Positions 13,523 to 24,572 of a DNA stretch of 64,000 nucleotides are shown in pieces. How positions within the stretch are numbered: position 1 is the first letter of the stretch; each line of letters starts with the position of its first letter. Origin of the DNA: Acytostelium subglobosum LB1 (taxonomy: Eukaryota > Evosea > Eumycetozoa > Acytosteliales > Acytosteliaceae); NCBI RefSeq assembly GCF_000787575.1, contig NW_012236530.1:1494734-1558733 (forward strand), in the 5' to 3' direction. The notes below the pieces were generated by a model. It had not been told where the DNA came from. It saw only the letters and a list, made by a program, of their open reading frames with translations, and searched no databases. Both the position numbers and the translations under genes were made by a program.

Positions 13523-16500
13523 TTAATTAATTGATTGTGGATATGGCATATGATTGTATAAATTGATTGGAAGTATAGATTGGTGATAATTCCATTGGCT
13601 GTCGCCCATGTCTAGGGTGATCGACGATACTTTGTCAAACAATGGTTGTTTCAGGTGATCAATCAACACGGACATCCTCTCTTGAAGTGTTCCTTCGACT
13701 TCATATTTCAATAGTTGGCCATAATCAGTGATTGTGATCGATATTGATGTGATGGTGGTTGTACAATGTGGAAGGAGAGCAATGACTCTGTCGATACTGG
13801 GCGAATCGATGGCAAGTGTGTATGCTCTGTTCTGATGTGTGAGATAATATAGTTGAAGATGCTCACATTGTCTCTGAAATTCTTGATTGTCTTGGTCTTC
13901 GGTTGATCCATTGTCATTACGAGAACCCCGATACATTTGATTGAATTTGTCTTTGGTTGGATCATAGTCATAGAGAGTGACCTCTGAGGCATTGGGAATG
14001 AGATGAATGCCCTCAAATGAAATGGACATGAGGAGATGTACTTTGTTGATGGTGGCCATATCAGTGGAGGGTAGATCAAATGTTGTTAAATCCAGTTTGT
14101 ATAGTAAAAGGTGGTGCTTCAACTTGATGTGTCGCTGGGTTATGATGTCTCTGAAAGGAATGGACATTGATGATGTCTTGTACTCTAACGATTCCACTTC
14201 TGGATTGTGCTTGACGTATTTCTTGAAGAAGAACTTGAAGAATTGTTCATAGTAATCAATAGATGGTTCGTTCACCCAAAAGTAATCCAAATGTTTCTTG
14301 TAGGCTACATATGCATGACGCGGCCTTTCATCATCATCCTCATCATCTGATGGTTTAAACTCGCAGTTCTCCCGTATTGTTTTGGCCTCGGGCCAGTCTT
14401 CACAACAATAGTGCTCAAAAATTGTAATATGTTTGAGATGAGGAGCTTTGATGTGAATGAACATGATGGAGCTGATCCTAGACTCAAGGTTCAATGATTC
14501 AGAAGAGAATGGCAATGTCAGGTGCTCCAATCGATCGATGCAGCGTGCAATGTGCTTGTCAGGAATGCGTACAATCTCGAGAGCATTGAGATGTAGTGGT
14601 GTATCCTTGAAGAGACAGAACTTAGATCCAATATATTCCAATGCTGATTGGATACTAATGCTTGGCATGGGGATATGTGTGAGTAGCAGTGAGCATGCCT
14701 TGTGGAAGTGAGTGCTCACTCTTGCCAGATCAGAGACCCACTCAGGACTCAACTTTGGAATATTTATCAACGACAACTCAACAATCTTGTTGATGATCAA
14801 TTGTGGCAGTGTCGGACAGATGACCTCGTGATGGATCTTAAGAGTATGTTGTTTCCTGTCCTGTAGGGTTTGATGAATGATTGATTGTATCTTGAACAAT
14901 CTGAACTGTTTGAGTTGGTCCTCATACTCATGGTCATGGCGCCCCGAATGTTTGAGAGTATGTTTGTGTTTGTAGTGGCTGTGGCTACTTAATCGTATGA
15001 CGTAGAGGAGTTTGAGTGCCTTGAACAATGGACGACTGTGTCCGATAACCTTGGCAAGTTGGACTAGTTGGGCTGTGTCGACGAGATTGACGACCTCCAT
15101 CCAAACATCAGCGACATTGGTGAATGAGTTGATGAATGACGCGACGACCCAACTTGGACGATGCATTGATGAGAGGCACATTTTGATGCGGATCTGTTTG
15201 ATTAGGTGATCTTCAAGAATGTTTTGTTGGCAACATGCAATGATCAATGGGATATTCATCCCTCTATGACTCATGAATATTGTGTCCATATTGTTGGCAA
15301 TGAGTTGTTTGAGTTCTGATGGGTAGTGATCGATCACCTCTTGATTGATCGTCAATGATGTAGTTGGATTGTCAAAGTAGAATAATAAAAGTAATGCAGA
15401 CTCTAGGTGATCCTTGTTCTGTGTCACTTTGTACACCTCGATCAAACCCTTTGACATTGAAGGATGATCAAGGAACATGATATTGAGGCACATTGAGCGA
15501 ATATTACTTCGTAACCTTTCTGACAAGGTGTTGAGTGTTGCCTTAAGTGAAGGTGTGATAGTTGGCAACAGGCTGATCAACGCCAAAAGTGGTATGGTTG
15601 AAACANTCTTGATACAAAGAGAAGCTTTTAAGGACATCCTCTTCATGTTCATAATAATACTATATATATTAATGATTGAGTGTTAGTGATTGATTGAGGT
15701 GGAACGGTTCCATTGATGTCGCCACAACAATGTCATACTTTGAGGAATGAGTGGCCCATTTGTTTGATCTGATGTCCCTTGGCTTGTTCATGCAAACGTA
15801 GGTAGTAGAGTTGGCAAAAGCCAATAGTTGGACAAAGGCCTTGGAATATTGTCGATAAATAGTTGAACATATGAATAGTTAATGGCAATGTGCACTCCTT
15901 GAATATTGTCTCAATCTCTTGATAGTAATACAATCTATTATCATCACCACTCTTGGTGATGACTGTCTCCAACAGTTTGTTGATCCTATTCGCGGCGTAT
16001 GGTACTAAACTCTCAAAGACACCTTTTGTATACATCGCATTCCTGATTGTATTCATAATGAAGCTTGTTGTTTGTTGAGCGAGGGTTAGGGCGAGGGCAA
16101 GGGTTAGGGCGAGGGTTGACCTTCAAAGTAAAGTACATACTCAAAGATCAAACGGCTGTGTTCAATGACCAATGAATGCTTTGAGGGTTCCTTAATTGAT
16201 ATAATAAGGTATAGTAGATTATAGGAGGTGTTGTCATTGTTGTTTGAGTTGTTGTTGATTGATGCAAGGAATAGTCTGATGATCTCCAAATCAAGTAGGT
16301 CATTATCGCTTATTATCATTGACATTTCATCGTGGAGATAGTAGGGTGCTGATAAGAGTTGGTGATTGTTGTTGTTGTTGTTGTAGTTGTTGTACTTTGC
16401 AAAATTGATGATTGATGTGTAGACATAATTGGCGTGCAATGTTGCAAGTGTTTGTCTTTGTTCACTTGTAAGTGATGCCCCAACCAATCCATTTAGATGT

Positions 16501-16880
16501 GGATAGTATGTCGATGCTTTGTTATAATGTATGTTCATTGCTCGATCAATGCCAATTGTAACGTCCAATTGATCAATGAACAATTGATGTAGTCGTTTGA
16601 ATGGTTCAGACATCACTGTTTTGAAAGATGATGCGATATTATCATCAACAAGTGGTTCTGTTCGAAGTATATCCCATAGCAATGTCAATCTAGACATTGT
16701 CACTGAGTTGTAAGGTTGTTCTTTCAACATCACCTCTATGTTGGCAACTGTTTCAACATCATGAGTGTAATGATCCGATGATGATGATTCACAACATAAT
16801 GTGCAAATCATAACTCTACAATCTAAACATAAGAACCATCTCTTCTTGCCATTATGTATCGAACAACTATCTACTTGCAT
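13523..16880 (-). CDS. B-box zinc-finger and F-box-like protein, copy A (family of unknown function)
   Basis: Exons 16880-16141, 16063-15739 and 15659-13523 give roughly 1065 residues. The N-terminus CSIHNGKKRWFLCLDC with later C..C and H..H pairs is a B-box zinc finger. The middle exon is helical. The last exon holds LPQLIINKIVELSL followed by WVSDLARVSTHFHKAC, an F-box-like helical pair, then irregular repeats. Exons 1 and 2 sum to 355 codons, so exon 3 should start in phase 0 with YYYEHEEDV; the frame of the rest of exon 3 differs from that start. The mismatch falls at the undetermined base at 15606, so an assembly slip is the simplest explanation, though a real frameshift is possible. A degenerate paralogue lies in the same orientation at 25.8-29.1 kb. 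B-box plus F-box suggests a ubiquitin-ligase adaptor; this is inference. Confidence 0.7.
16079..16120 (-). repeat. GGGTTAGGGCGAGG-type repeat inside intron 1 of copy A
   Basis: On the plus strand the intron is built from GAGGGTTAGGGC and GAGGGCAAGGG units, giving several GGG runs. The sense strand of the gene is therefore CCCTAACCCT-rich. The paralogous intron in copy B (28,296-28,357) lacks it. The G-rich strand could form a quadruplex. Confidence 0.75.
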
Positions 16881-16964
16881 AATACTCCTATATTTATTAT
16901 GTATCTCTTTGTTGTTTAAATGAAAGGATTTGAATGAATGACCAAAAGTGACATTTGGAATTCT

Positions 16965-17262
16965 CTCAATCAATTTGATGTGCGAGATTGATGATACTTT
17001 GTCAAACATTGGTTGTTGCAAGTGATCGATCAATCAACACGGACATCTTCTTTTGAAGAATTCCTTCGACTTCATAACACAGTAGTTCACAATAATCAGT
17101 GATTGGATCGATATTAAGGGATGGATGTTGTACAATGGAAGGAGAGCAATGACTCTGTCGATACAAGGCAAGTGTGTATTTTCTGTTCTGATGTGTGAGA
17201 TATTTGTTGACTTGGATTGATCGATCCATAGAATGAGATGAATGCCCTCAAGGGCAGACTGG
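16965..17262 (-). pseudogene. C-terminal fragment of a third B-box/F-box-like gene copy
   Basis: Minus-strand translations give LTHQNRKYTLA, YEVEGILQKKMSVLID and FDKVSSIS, in the same order as the C-terminus of copy A (LTHQNRAYTLA, YEVEGTLQERMSVLID, FDKVSSIT). The matches fall in more than one frame and the segment is shortened, so it is a dead remnant. It sits directly upstream of the start of copy A. Confidence 0.8.
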
Positions 17263-17292
17263 TGTTTATTTATTGAGCTGATCGATCCATGA

Positions 17293-19473
17293 TTAGTCAA
17301 GTATCAGTTGCGCCAGAAGAGGAAAAGAATTATGGATACTGGTGTTGTTGATGAAGACAATCAGCTGTTCGTTGAATTGCATGTCCGCATATTTCAGATC
17401 ATCGGTTGCGAACCACATGAACTGATCTTGAAGGTAATTCGATGCAGACTTGGCGCTCTTCTGAAGGGTGGATCCGTTCCATTTGTTCTTGTGAGATTTA
17501 CCGATGGTAACTTGGCATGCGGTGAGCAGTTTGCCCTTTGAGTCCCAGAAGAACCAATCAGCAATTGGGAAGTTAGGAGATGTTGGCACCAACAAGGAAT
17601 CAAGATTCCAGTTGACACCAGTGAAAAGTGTATCGTTGATGAATTGTGTCGTGGTTGGTCGTGCCTGGAATGTATATGCAGTGGGTTTGGCATCGACAAG
17701 GATATATTTGCTATTCTTTGGATCTGGTTTGCTGGTGCAAAGAATCTTGGAGATGGTCCAATTCAATGCCAGTGTTGTCTGAGTCGCCCTCTGAAGCGTC
17801 TCGACAATGTATTTCTCGACACATCGCCCAAGTGCATCGCTTGTCAGGTTGATTGACCTTGTAAAGATTGAGCGGTACATTGCCAATGATTCTTCGATGT
17901 AAGACTGATTGTTGAGATAACGGCTAGACAGTACTTGTTGAATGAGAGGAAAGATGGGAGCAATGAGGGAGTATACTGAGCTGTTGGTTGAGCTTTGTTG
18001 AGAGGCCAGTGGAGGGAATACGAAGAGAGATCAAAGATATTGCGCGGTTGTATTCGGCAGCTGCGAATGTGTCATTGATGATGAACTCTTTGCGGAAGTG
18101 GTCATCCTTTTCGATAATTGACCGGGTGCGCGTCAGTCGGTACGACTTGATCACACCATCCAGAGTGAGTGAATTGTTGTCACACCAAACTTTGTTGAGT
18201 AAGCTGAGCTCCATTCTGCATACTTTGTTAGTAAGGGGACAAGGGAGCTATCTAGATGACATGGTAACCTACGGGATGAAATTTGTCAAGTCCTTGACCA
18301 ACTCAATGTCATCAGGGGTCAGAGTTGCGAACTTCTTTTCGATGGCCTGCCACTGTTTGAACTCGTCATCAGTGTAGCCATCGGTGAACTGGAACACTGG
18401 CCAATTTGAATCCTTGGCCACCTTTAGAAAGTATCTGTTGTTGGCGGAGCCTGAAACGATGACCAACTGTTTGATCCACATGATACTGACAACGAGATAT
18501 CCTTCGACGATGGAGAAGGGCGCTAACTTGCGATCATTGTCTGACAAACCGTTGTGTTGGTCAAAGAAGAAGAATGCTCGTAAATTCTTGTCTGTGCAGT
18601 GCCGTGCCACATCGTCCAGGAGGCGAAGTAAACTATCTTGCTCAAAGCTGTTGCGTCGTGAGTGATCACGGACAAAGTTGTCACCAGCATATTGAAATGC
18701 ATTGTCAAGACACTCCAGAAAGAATTGAAAGGGATTGGAGGATCCGAGCCAGCCTCTGCAGTCACTAATGTACAACACTCGGTTGCCAATGTTCTGCTTG
18801 AGAGCAGAGGCGATCTGGAAGAGAGAGTGTGACTTGCCCACGCCTTGGGGACCCTGCACATAGACTCCACGATGTTTGCCATACTTGTCGGTGATGAAAT
18901 TCATTAGTCTGTCTGTTATCGCTCTTTTAACTATTTTGACCTGGTTGTCCTTGAAATCAAAGCGAGTGCGGTCTGTGGAGAGGGAAGAGGGTGATGCCGG
19001 CAGGGTGACAATAGGACCATCGAACTTGACTTTCTTTAACCGACCCTCATACTCAGCGACAAAAATGTCATCAAAGTATCTCTTCGCTGTTGTGCGTTGG
19101 TGAAGGATGTGCATTAGTCAATTGAATGTACACTCGCTCTCTTTTGTACTTACGCACTTGGCCACCACCTACTCCTGCAGCACCGGCTTGAGTGTGTATG
19201 TTAGTATTGAATGAAGACATTGCTCCGATGTTGTTTGTACTTACGAGCTTGGGAACTTGTGCCAGTGATCTCTTCTATCGCATCCAAGATATCATCAACA
19301 ACAGCATCCTTGAATGAGTAAGGAGGACTCAAAAGTCTTGCTCTGGTCAACTTGATGAAGTTCTTTCCTGCGATATCCTGATCCCGGAGAGCTTTGATTG
19401 TAGCATCATCAAGGTTCTTGTGCTTGAGCCAAGCACTGACTTGATCTGGTGTTGATTCTTTGGTGAGTGACAT
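17293..19473 (-). pseudogene. Crinkler (CRN)/RHS-type gene: SAM header, P-loop NTPase, nuclease-like C-terminus; near-whole
   Basis: Parts in order on the minus strand: a first exon (19473-19245) with a SAM-like fold (QVSAWLKHKNLDDATIKAL); a 33-bp exon (19186-19154); an exon from 19086 to 18273 with the P-loop GPQGVGKSHSLF, an acidic RAFFFFDQ strand resembling Walker B and the VIVSGSANN sensor strand; and a C-terminal part ending with IADWFFWD and ACQVTIGKSHK, the D...QxxxxKxH signature of the restriction-endonuclease-like domain of CRN and RHS proteins. Header, NTPase and nuclease is the standard CRN architecture, a class thought to descend from transposon-encoded proteins. It looks almost whole, with about one break in the coding frame (or one sequence error), so it is treated as a probable fossil. 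Its first intron is nearly identical to that of the other CRN gene at 21.4-23.0 kb. Confidence 0.72.
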
Positions 19474-19674
19474 GGCGAAGTGATAAATGAAAGTTGGGAA
19501 GAATGATGTTTCTCGGTGAGGAGAGTAAAGTGATTGAAGTATTTGTTGTTGATGTTGCGAGTTGAATGAATGGAGAAGAGACCTCTGGGCGAGGTGGATG
19601 TGGGTGAATGCGGATCTCTTTGTCCGAATTTGAGGTCGGTCGATCCAATCATCCTCATGAGTGTGATGCACTAA

Positions 19675-19800
19675 TTGCAGAACCTGACACCTTTAAATCG
19701 TTTCTACATCTATGTACATCAAGCAAAGGCAGGTGACGGTGAATGGAATCACTGCCTCTACCACTGCCTACCCAGAGCAGGTCACAGAGCATTATTGATT
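19675..19800 (+). mobile_element. Fossil fragment of the PolB gene of a Polinton-like element
   Basis: About 125 bp resemble the PolB-bearing gene at 23.7-23.85 kb (shared FYIYVHQAK and CLYHCL regions), but much diverged. It lies head-to-head with the CRN gene just upstream, the same arrangement as inside the 4.6-kb element. It is a broken remnant older than the intact-looking element. Confidence 0.75.
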
Positions 19801-19854
19801 TCTTCCAACCTAGTTGTTCGATTGGATTATACATCACGTGTTTCGACCATTATA

Positions 19855-19995
19855 CAGTCTGGTTTGTCATTGTCATCACCATCAACAAGTGGATCTCTAA
19901 GTATATCCCATAACAATGTCAATCTAGACATTGTTACAGAGTTGTAGGGTCGTTCATTCAACATCATCTCAATAACTAATTCATTTTTGTGATGA
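19855..19995 (-). pseudogene. N-terminal fragment of a fourth B-box/F-box-like gene copy
   Basis: The minus strand encodes PYNSVTMSRLTLLWDIL, identical to the stretch just after the B-box in copies A and B. Nothing else of the gene is present. It shows that this family once had more copies across the island. Confidence 0.82.
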
Positions 19996-20809
19996 GCGAT
20001 CTCTTCATGGCTTCCAACACTCACAAGCCAGGTGTTTCCTCAAAGTCAAAGTGATCGTTATCCAATGTTAACAGATAGAGGCACACCTCTGATGATGATG
20101 GCCTCACTGCAATCGCTTCCAACTTATCTTTGCACGATGATCATGGGTCATCTGCCGCCNGCNGACATCTTGTTCTTGGCTCTCACATCAACGTCGTTGT
20201 ACCAATAGCTGAAGAGGCATGTGGACTTGGTCCTCAACCAAGACCGTATATGTACGACATACTTCGTTGAGTCGAACGTGCTGACTCTTGACACTCATCA
20301 TCATCATCACCCATGCAGACTACACAACATCGAACATCCCACCCGACCAGTCTTTCATCCCCTCGTGGCGTCGGTGCTGCCTGCGTCGCTGACTCGCTTG
20401 TCGTTGGGCAACTATTTTAATCAGCCGATCAGGACGCGCGTTCTGCCCGCCAGCCTGCTCCATCTCTCGACGGGCAACAGCTTCAATCAGCCCATCTTTG
20501 AGAACTCCCTGCCAGAGGGATTGCTGACGCTCAGCTTTGGGGGTGAATTTGATCATCAGATCCAAGGTCTTCCAAGCTCACTCCTCACCCTCGAGTGCAA
20601 GAAGACACATTATCTGATGCGGATATTCACGGCGCCACCATCATTGGAGTCGTTCACTTCTCTCGGCCTCATTCGCCATGTGCTGGATTTTATTCCGCCC
20701 ACACTCAAGCACCTTGGTGCCGACACGCACACATTCAGCTCGGGTGCAACACTGCCTCCAACACTGGAGCGTGTGACAATGTACATAACAGGCAGCACAG
20801 AGGACCAGG

Positions 20810-20815
20810 AGGACA
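20810..20815 (+). repeat. Target-site duplication AGGACA, left
   Basis: AGGACA abuts the left inverted repeat and recurs at 25,411-25,416 directly after the right one. A 6-bp duplication is the length typical of Polinton/Maverick integrases. Confidence 0.82.
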
Positions 20816-21015
20816 GTGTGTGGATAACTCATCGCCGCTGGCTTCGCAACATTCCGCAGCTGGCGCTGCTTCATTTCATACTTCAAGATTCTTCTCTTTA
20901 TAGTTTTATATACTTCAAAGTAAGTAATTAAAAAAGGTATCTGTATCAACAATGTAGAATTGTAGTAGAAATAGAGTTTTAAAGTTCAAAATAATAATAA
21001 TAATTAATCCTAAAT
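20816..21015 (+). repeat. Left terminal inverted repeat (200 bp)
   Basis: The reverse complement of 25,215-25,410 apart from a 4-bp indel near 20,921. The outer half is GC-balanced and coding-like; the inner half is AT-rich and contains the left arm of a 17-bp hairpin (GTAGAATTGTAGTAGAA). Confidence 0.92.
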
Positions 21016-21231
21016 TGAGGAGGTTATTTTCCTAATTCTACTACAATTCTACTTTCAGTACCTGTCACCGCCATAGCAGTGAGCACGTTGGAAAAAGAGT
21101 ATCTGTCTAATCAATGTAGAATTGTAGTAGAAATAGAGTTTGGAAGTTCAAAATAATAATAATAATTAATCCTAAATTGAGGAGGTTATTTTTGTAATTC
21201 TACTACAATTCTACTTTCGGTACCTGTCAGC
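20931..21231. repeat. Two tandem hairpin units (162-bp period) beside the left TIR
   Basis: Each unit has the 17-bp arms GTAGAATTGTAGTAGAA and its exact reverse complement (20954-20970 with 21036-21052; 21116-21132 with 21198-21214), separated by an AAT-repeat and GGAGGTTATTTT loop, and is bordered by GTATCTGT and GTACCTGTCA. Unit 1 overlaps the TIR. It looks like a MITE-like or origin-like hairpin duplicated in tandem; the right end keeps only the outer arm. Confidence 0.88.
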
Positions 21232-21407
21232 GATGTAACAGTTTGCACGCCCAAGAGAGTTACCAGGAGAGTACTCAGCACGTTGGTCAGCCCGTAGTTC
21301 CGAGAGTTCACCAACTGTTCACCAAACGTTCACCAATTGTATTTCAATAATATTTATCTTTGGAAAGAGGACGAAGTTTGGTTTGGTCCGATTGAAGCCC
21401 ACTTGGC

Positions 21408-22998
21408 CTAGTCAGAGGATATATCTGAACCTGTATGCACAGATCCACCATGTTTAGAGTGGTACCACTTGTACAATCGCTCTCGAACTATTTGAACAAG
21501 TTTTTCTTTGCAATCTTGGACATCATCTGGATCGGGGAGAATATCAATGAGATCTGTCAAGTCTGCAACATCGGAATGTAGGGGATTGTCACTGTTTTGT
21601 GTTGATGACCCTGATGTCTTGCCCTGTTTTTTGTATGTTGATCCTGAGGACTTCTTAGATGATGCTGTCTTCGATGTTGAACTCAATTGTGTGTGCGATG
21701 TTGAGGTGGTCCACTTTTTTTCTTTCGTTGGTGGTTTGTCATCCTGATCATCGTCATCGTCCTTGGGTGGGTCTTCATCCTGATCATCGTCATCGTCCTT
21801 GAGAGTAGACTTGCGTTTCCGGGTGATTGGCTTGTGGATATTTGGTTTGATGATATTGTGACCCTCAAGAACTGATTCCACGCTCCAATGACCACCTGGT
21901 TGTTCAGTACTGATCTTTTGGATCTGGTAGATCGCCTCAAGCGCCTGAGTAAAATGGACATCACTGGTGCAAACAATGAAAATTCCATCTTTGACGTCTA
22001 CTTTCGATGTCCAAGCAAGTCGCCAGTAGTTGTTCATGTCTGTGAGGATCGAAAGAACCTGAAAGTTTGAACCCATCTGTGCACAGATATGCTCAATGTA
22101 GAGTTGGTCCTTCTCTCTTTTGTGTACACCAGATAGGGCCTTCTTCAACTCAATGGTGACGACAATAGATTGGAGACTGGGTTGGTTCTGTGTCATGACT
22201 AGGTCGGTTGATCCATTTGCATTGAAGGTCTGCTCCATATCCTGTCCGTCGACTTGGCACATCTTTTTGAAGCGTGAATCTAGCAATCCAGATTTGGCTA
22301 TGGAGAATGATAATCCATGATTATCTGAGAACCATTGCACACAATCGGGGAAATGAGAACCATTGTTCCAGTTGAACTTGGGGGATTGTTTCGTTATTCC
22401 TTTCGATAGCTTCAATTGTTTTAGCTCTCCTCTGCCATATTCGACTGGTGTAATGCCAAGCAAAGCAATATGATCGTCATTCGCTCTTGATATTGAGAGG
22501 CTGATTGTTGCGGCTCCTTCCATGTACACAACTATACGTTTCAAGTCCTGTCCTTGATTCTTCAGAGCGTCTGTGTTTCGATCAATTGCTGCTGCCATTG
22601 TCTCGGTGTTACGATCAATTGATGCCATTATCTTGGTGTTTCGATCAATTGCATTCTGCAAACTCTCTAAGACATCTTGGTGTTGTAGAAAGATAGCACC
22701 GGCTTGAGTGTGTATGTTAGTAATGAATGAAGACATTGCGCCGATGTTGTTTGTACTTACGAGCTATATATGGATGAGTGGGGGAACAAAGAGTCAACTC
22801 TGCACCATCCTGAATGCCAAGGGACTCCAACGTATCAGTGCCAAAGAGCTCACCCTTGAAGTAGAGAGTGTACTCGTTAGCATCTAACTTGCAACGCTTG
22901 ATGATCTCAGCAATCAATTGATTGATCGTTGTGTTTGGATGAAGAGGTACAGATATCTTCTTTCCTTCACTTGGAAGGACATTGATGGAGAGAGGCAT
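21408..22998 (-). CDS. CRN-type protein: ubiquitin-like header plus putative PD-(D/E)XK nuclease; whole
   Basis: Exons 22998-22761 and 22702-21408 join in frame to 510 residues. Residues 1-80 are a ubiquitin-like header (ISVPLHPNTTINQLIAEI, YTLYFKGELFG, LESLGIQDGAELTL), as in oomycete and fungal CRN proteins. Next is a heptad-like stretch with repeated AIDRNT, then a domain with STDLVMTQ about 12 residues before VVTIELKKAL, the D...ExK pattern of restriction-endonuclease-fold nucleases. The C-terminal third is acidic and Lys/Ser-rich with KRKRK-like basic clusters, perhaps for nuclear entry. There is no NTPase. It is cargo of the 4.6-kb element. CRN proteins act in host nuclei in pathogens; in free-living amoebae their role is unknown, so conflict or mobile-element maintenance is inference. 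Confidence 0.75.
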
Positions 22999-23241
22999 AA
23001 TGTGAGATGATGAGGAATCGTGTATAGAGATAGAGAGGTAATTGTTGTTGTTGTAGTTGTTGTTGGAGTATTTGTTGTGGTATTTGTTGTAGTAGTTGTT
23101 GTAGTAGTTGTTGTTGTGTGAATAATAAATGAGTGAGTGTTGAGCTATGAAGTGAAAGGTGATCTGTTGATCCCATTTAGGAAACTCATAAATAAATAAA
23201 TTAAATTAAACAATTTATCTCTAACAGATATAACATATAAT

Positions 23242-23412
23242 ATGTCATTATTCAAAGAGTACTATTGGGACGAGAACTCAGAGTTCAGAGAGCGTCACAA
23301 AGCATACATCAAACAAAAGGTAAGATGCGAATGCGGCTTCGAAGTCGGTCGCACCAATCTCAATCGACACAAGAAAGGCTACATCCACAAGCAGTTGATG
23401 GCCAACAAATAG
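23242..23412 (+). CDS. Small CxC-H-H zinc-finger protein (56 aa), element-borne
   Basis: MSLFKEYYWDENSEFRERH opens a helix; then CECGFEVGRTNLNRHKKGYIH is a C-x-C-x11-H-x6-H finger of the compact type often seen in large DNA viruses and related elements. A second gene coding nearly the same protein is at 54,455-54,622 on the other strand. It sits 43 bp before the PolB-like frame and in the same direction. Nucleic-acid binding is likely; role unknown. Confidence 0.72.
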   Translation: MSLFKEYYWDENSEFRERHKAYIKQKVRCECGFEVGRTNLNRHKKGYIHKQLMANK

Positions 23413-23455
23413 GTTCAAAGTGATATAAATTAACATCTCAATGTTAATATATAGA

Positions 23456-24572
23456 ATGAGTAGATCAACAAGAGACATCGGCGGCAGACTGAAGAAGACG
23501 GGCGTGACCGAGATCAAGCTCACCGGCAACTACAGCAGAGCAGACATCGAACGGATCGCGCAGCGAGACAGCAACACGCTCCAACGCCACGGCGCCAACG
23601 CAAGGATAGAGGTCGTGCTCGACTACGGCAACCATCAGTATCGATCGGGCAAGTTCACCAAGGTAGGTGAGCCGATCATCATGTTTGATCCTCACGAGTA
23701 CGATGGCGCGCCCATCCCAGAGCCCGATACCTTCAAAGCGTTCTACATCTACGTACATCAAGCAAAGGGCAAGGCAGGCGGCTGCGACGGTAAATGGAAT
23801 AACTGCCTCTACCACTGCCTCCACGATGCATACCCAGACCAGGTCACGGAGCACTTTGGCAAGCCATCACGACTCAAGAAGTTCCTCAACCCCGATGTCG
23901 ATCAGAAGGTCTCGATCAAACGAATCCCAGAACTCGAGGACAGACTCAACATCAGAATCAATGTCAAAGGTGATCATTGCTATGCCTCGGCATCAAGGGC
24001 AACCAGAGAGGTCAACCTGATACTAACCAATGGACACTACAAGCTAGACAAGGAGGGCACCTATGCAGGCAAGGGCATCAGATACACTCGACACAACGAG
24101 AGGGACGTCTACATCAAGCCAATCGTATTCAAGTATCTCAAGGGCGATCGGGTCCAGCTCTACGATGACGGTGAGTACACAACCATCAGCCTGGAGCAGT
24201 TCATCAACAAGAAGAAGCGCAAGTACCAAGACAAGTGCGAGTACATCCGTATCCTCTCAGGCATGACTCTCGAGGAGACATTGGACTCGTTCAAAGCTGA
24301 TGCCGACGCTCTCAAGGAACACACTAACGGCGTCATCGACATGTACACAACAGGACAGAACATCAACAAAGCAGCGATCAAGCTGTTCCTATCGTACAAC
24401 AAGACTGTCAAACCAGAGCCCATCGGTCAGATGGAGGGCGAGTGGATAAAGAAGTCAGCCTATGGCCCATTGATGATGGCAATTCAACATATAGGAGCTC
24501 TCTACAAATATGACGTCGCTAGGATGTATGCCTCCATCTTGAGGAGCGGTGGCTTCATGATCCCAATCAAGT
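23456..24572 (+). mobile_element. Family-B DNA polymerase gene fragment (Polinton-like), truncated
   Basis: A long frame with an N-terminal NNCLYHCL / CYASASRATREVNL region like that preceding the polymerase core in element- and virus-encoded protein-primed PolB, ending in YKYDVARMYASIL and a downstream G-x-x-IPIKCGE, which fits polymerase motif A (usually DxxSLYP). The sequence then runs into BED-finger DNA, and motifs B and C are not present. It is a broken fossil gene, truncated once at its 3' side. Assignment to Polinton rather than another protein-primed PolB group is inference. Confidence 0.6.

Noticed and set aside
23041-23120. Possible CRISPR-like or satellite array (TTGTTGTTGTAG repeats)
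   Set aside because: Simple microsatellite without spacers in a eukaryotic genome.
24044-24423. Minus-strand frames inside the PolB fragment
   Set aside because: Antisense shadows of the polymerase-like sequence.
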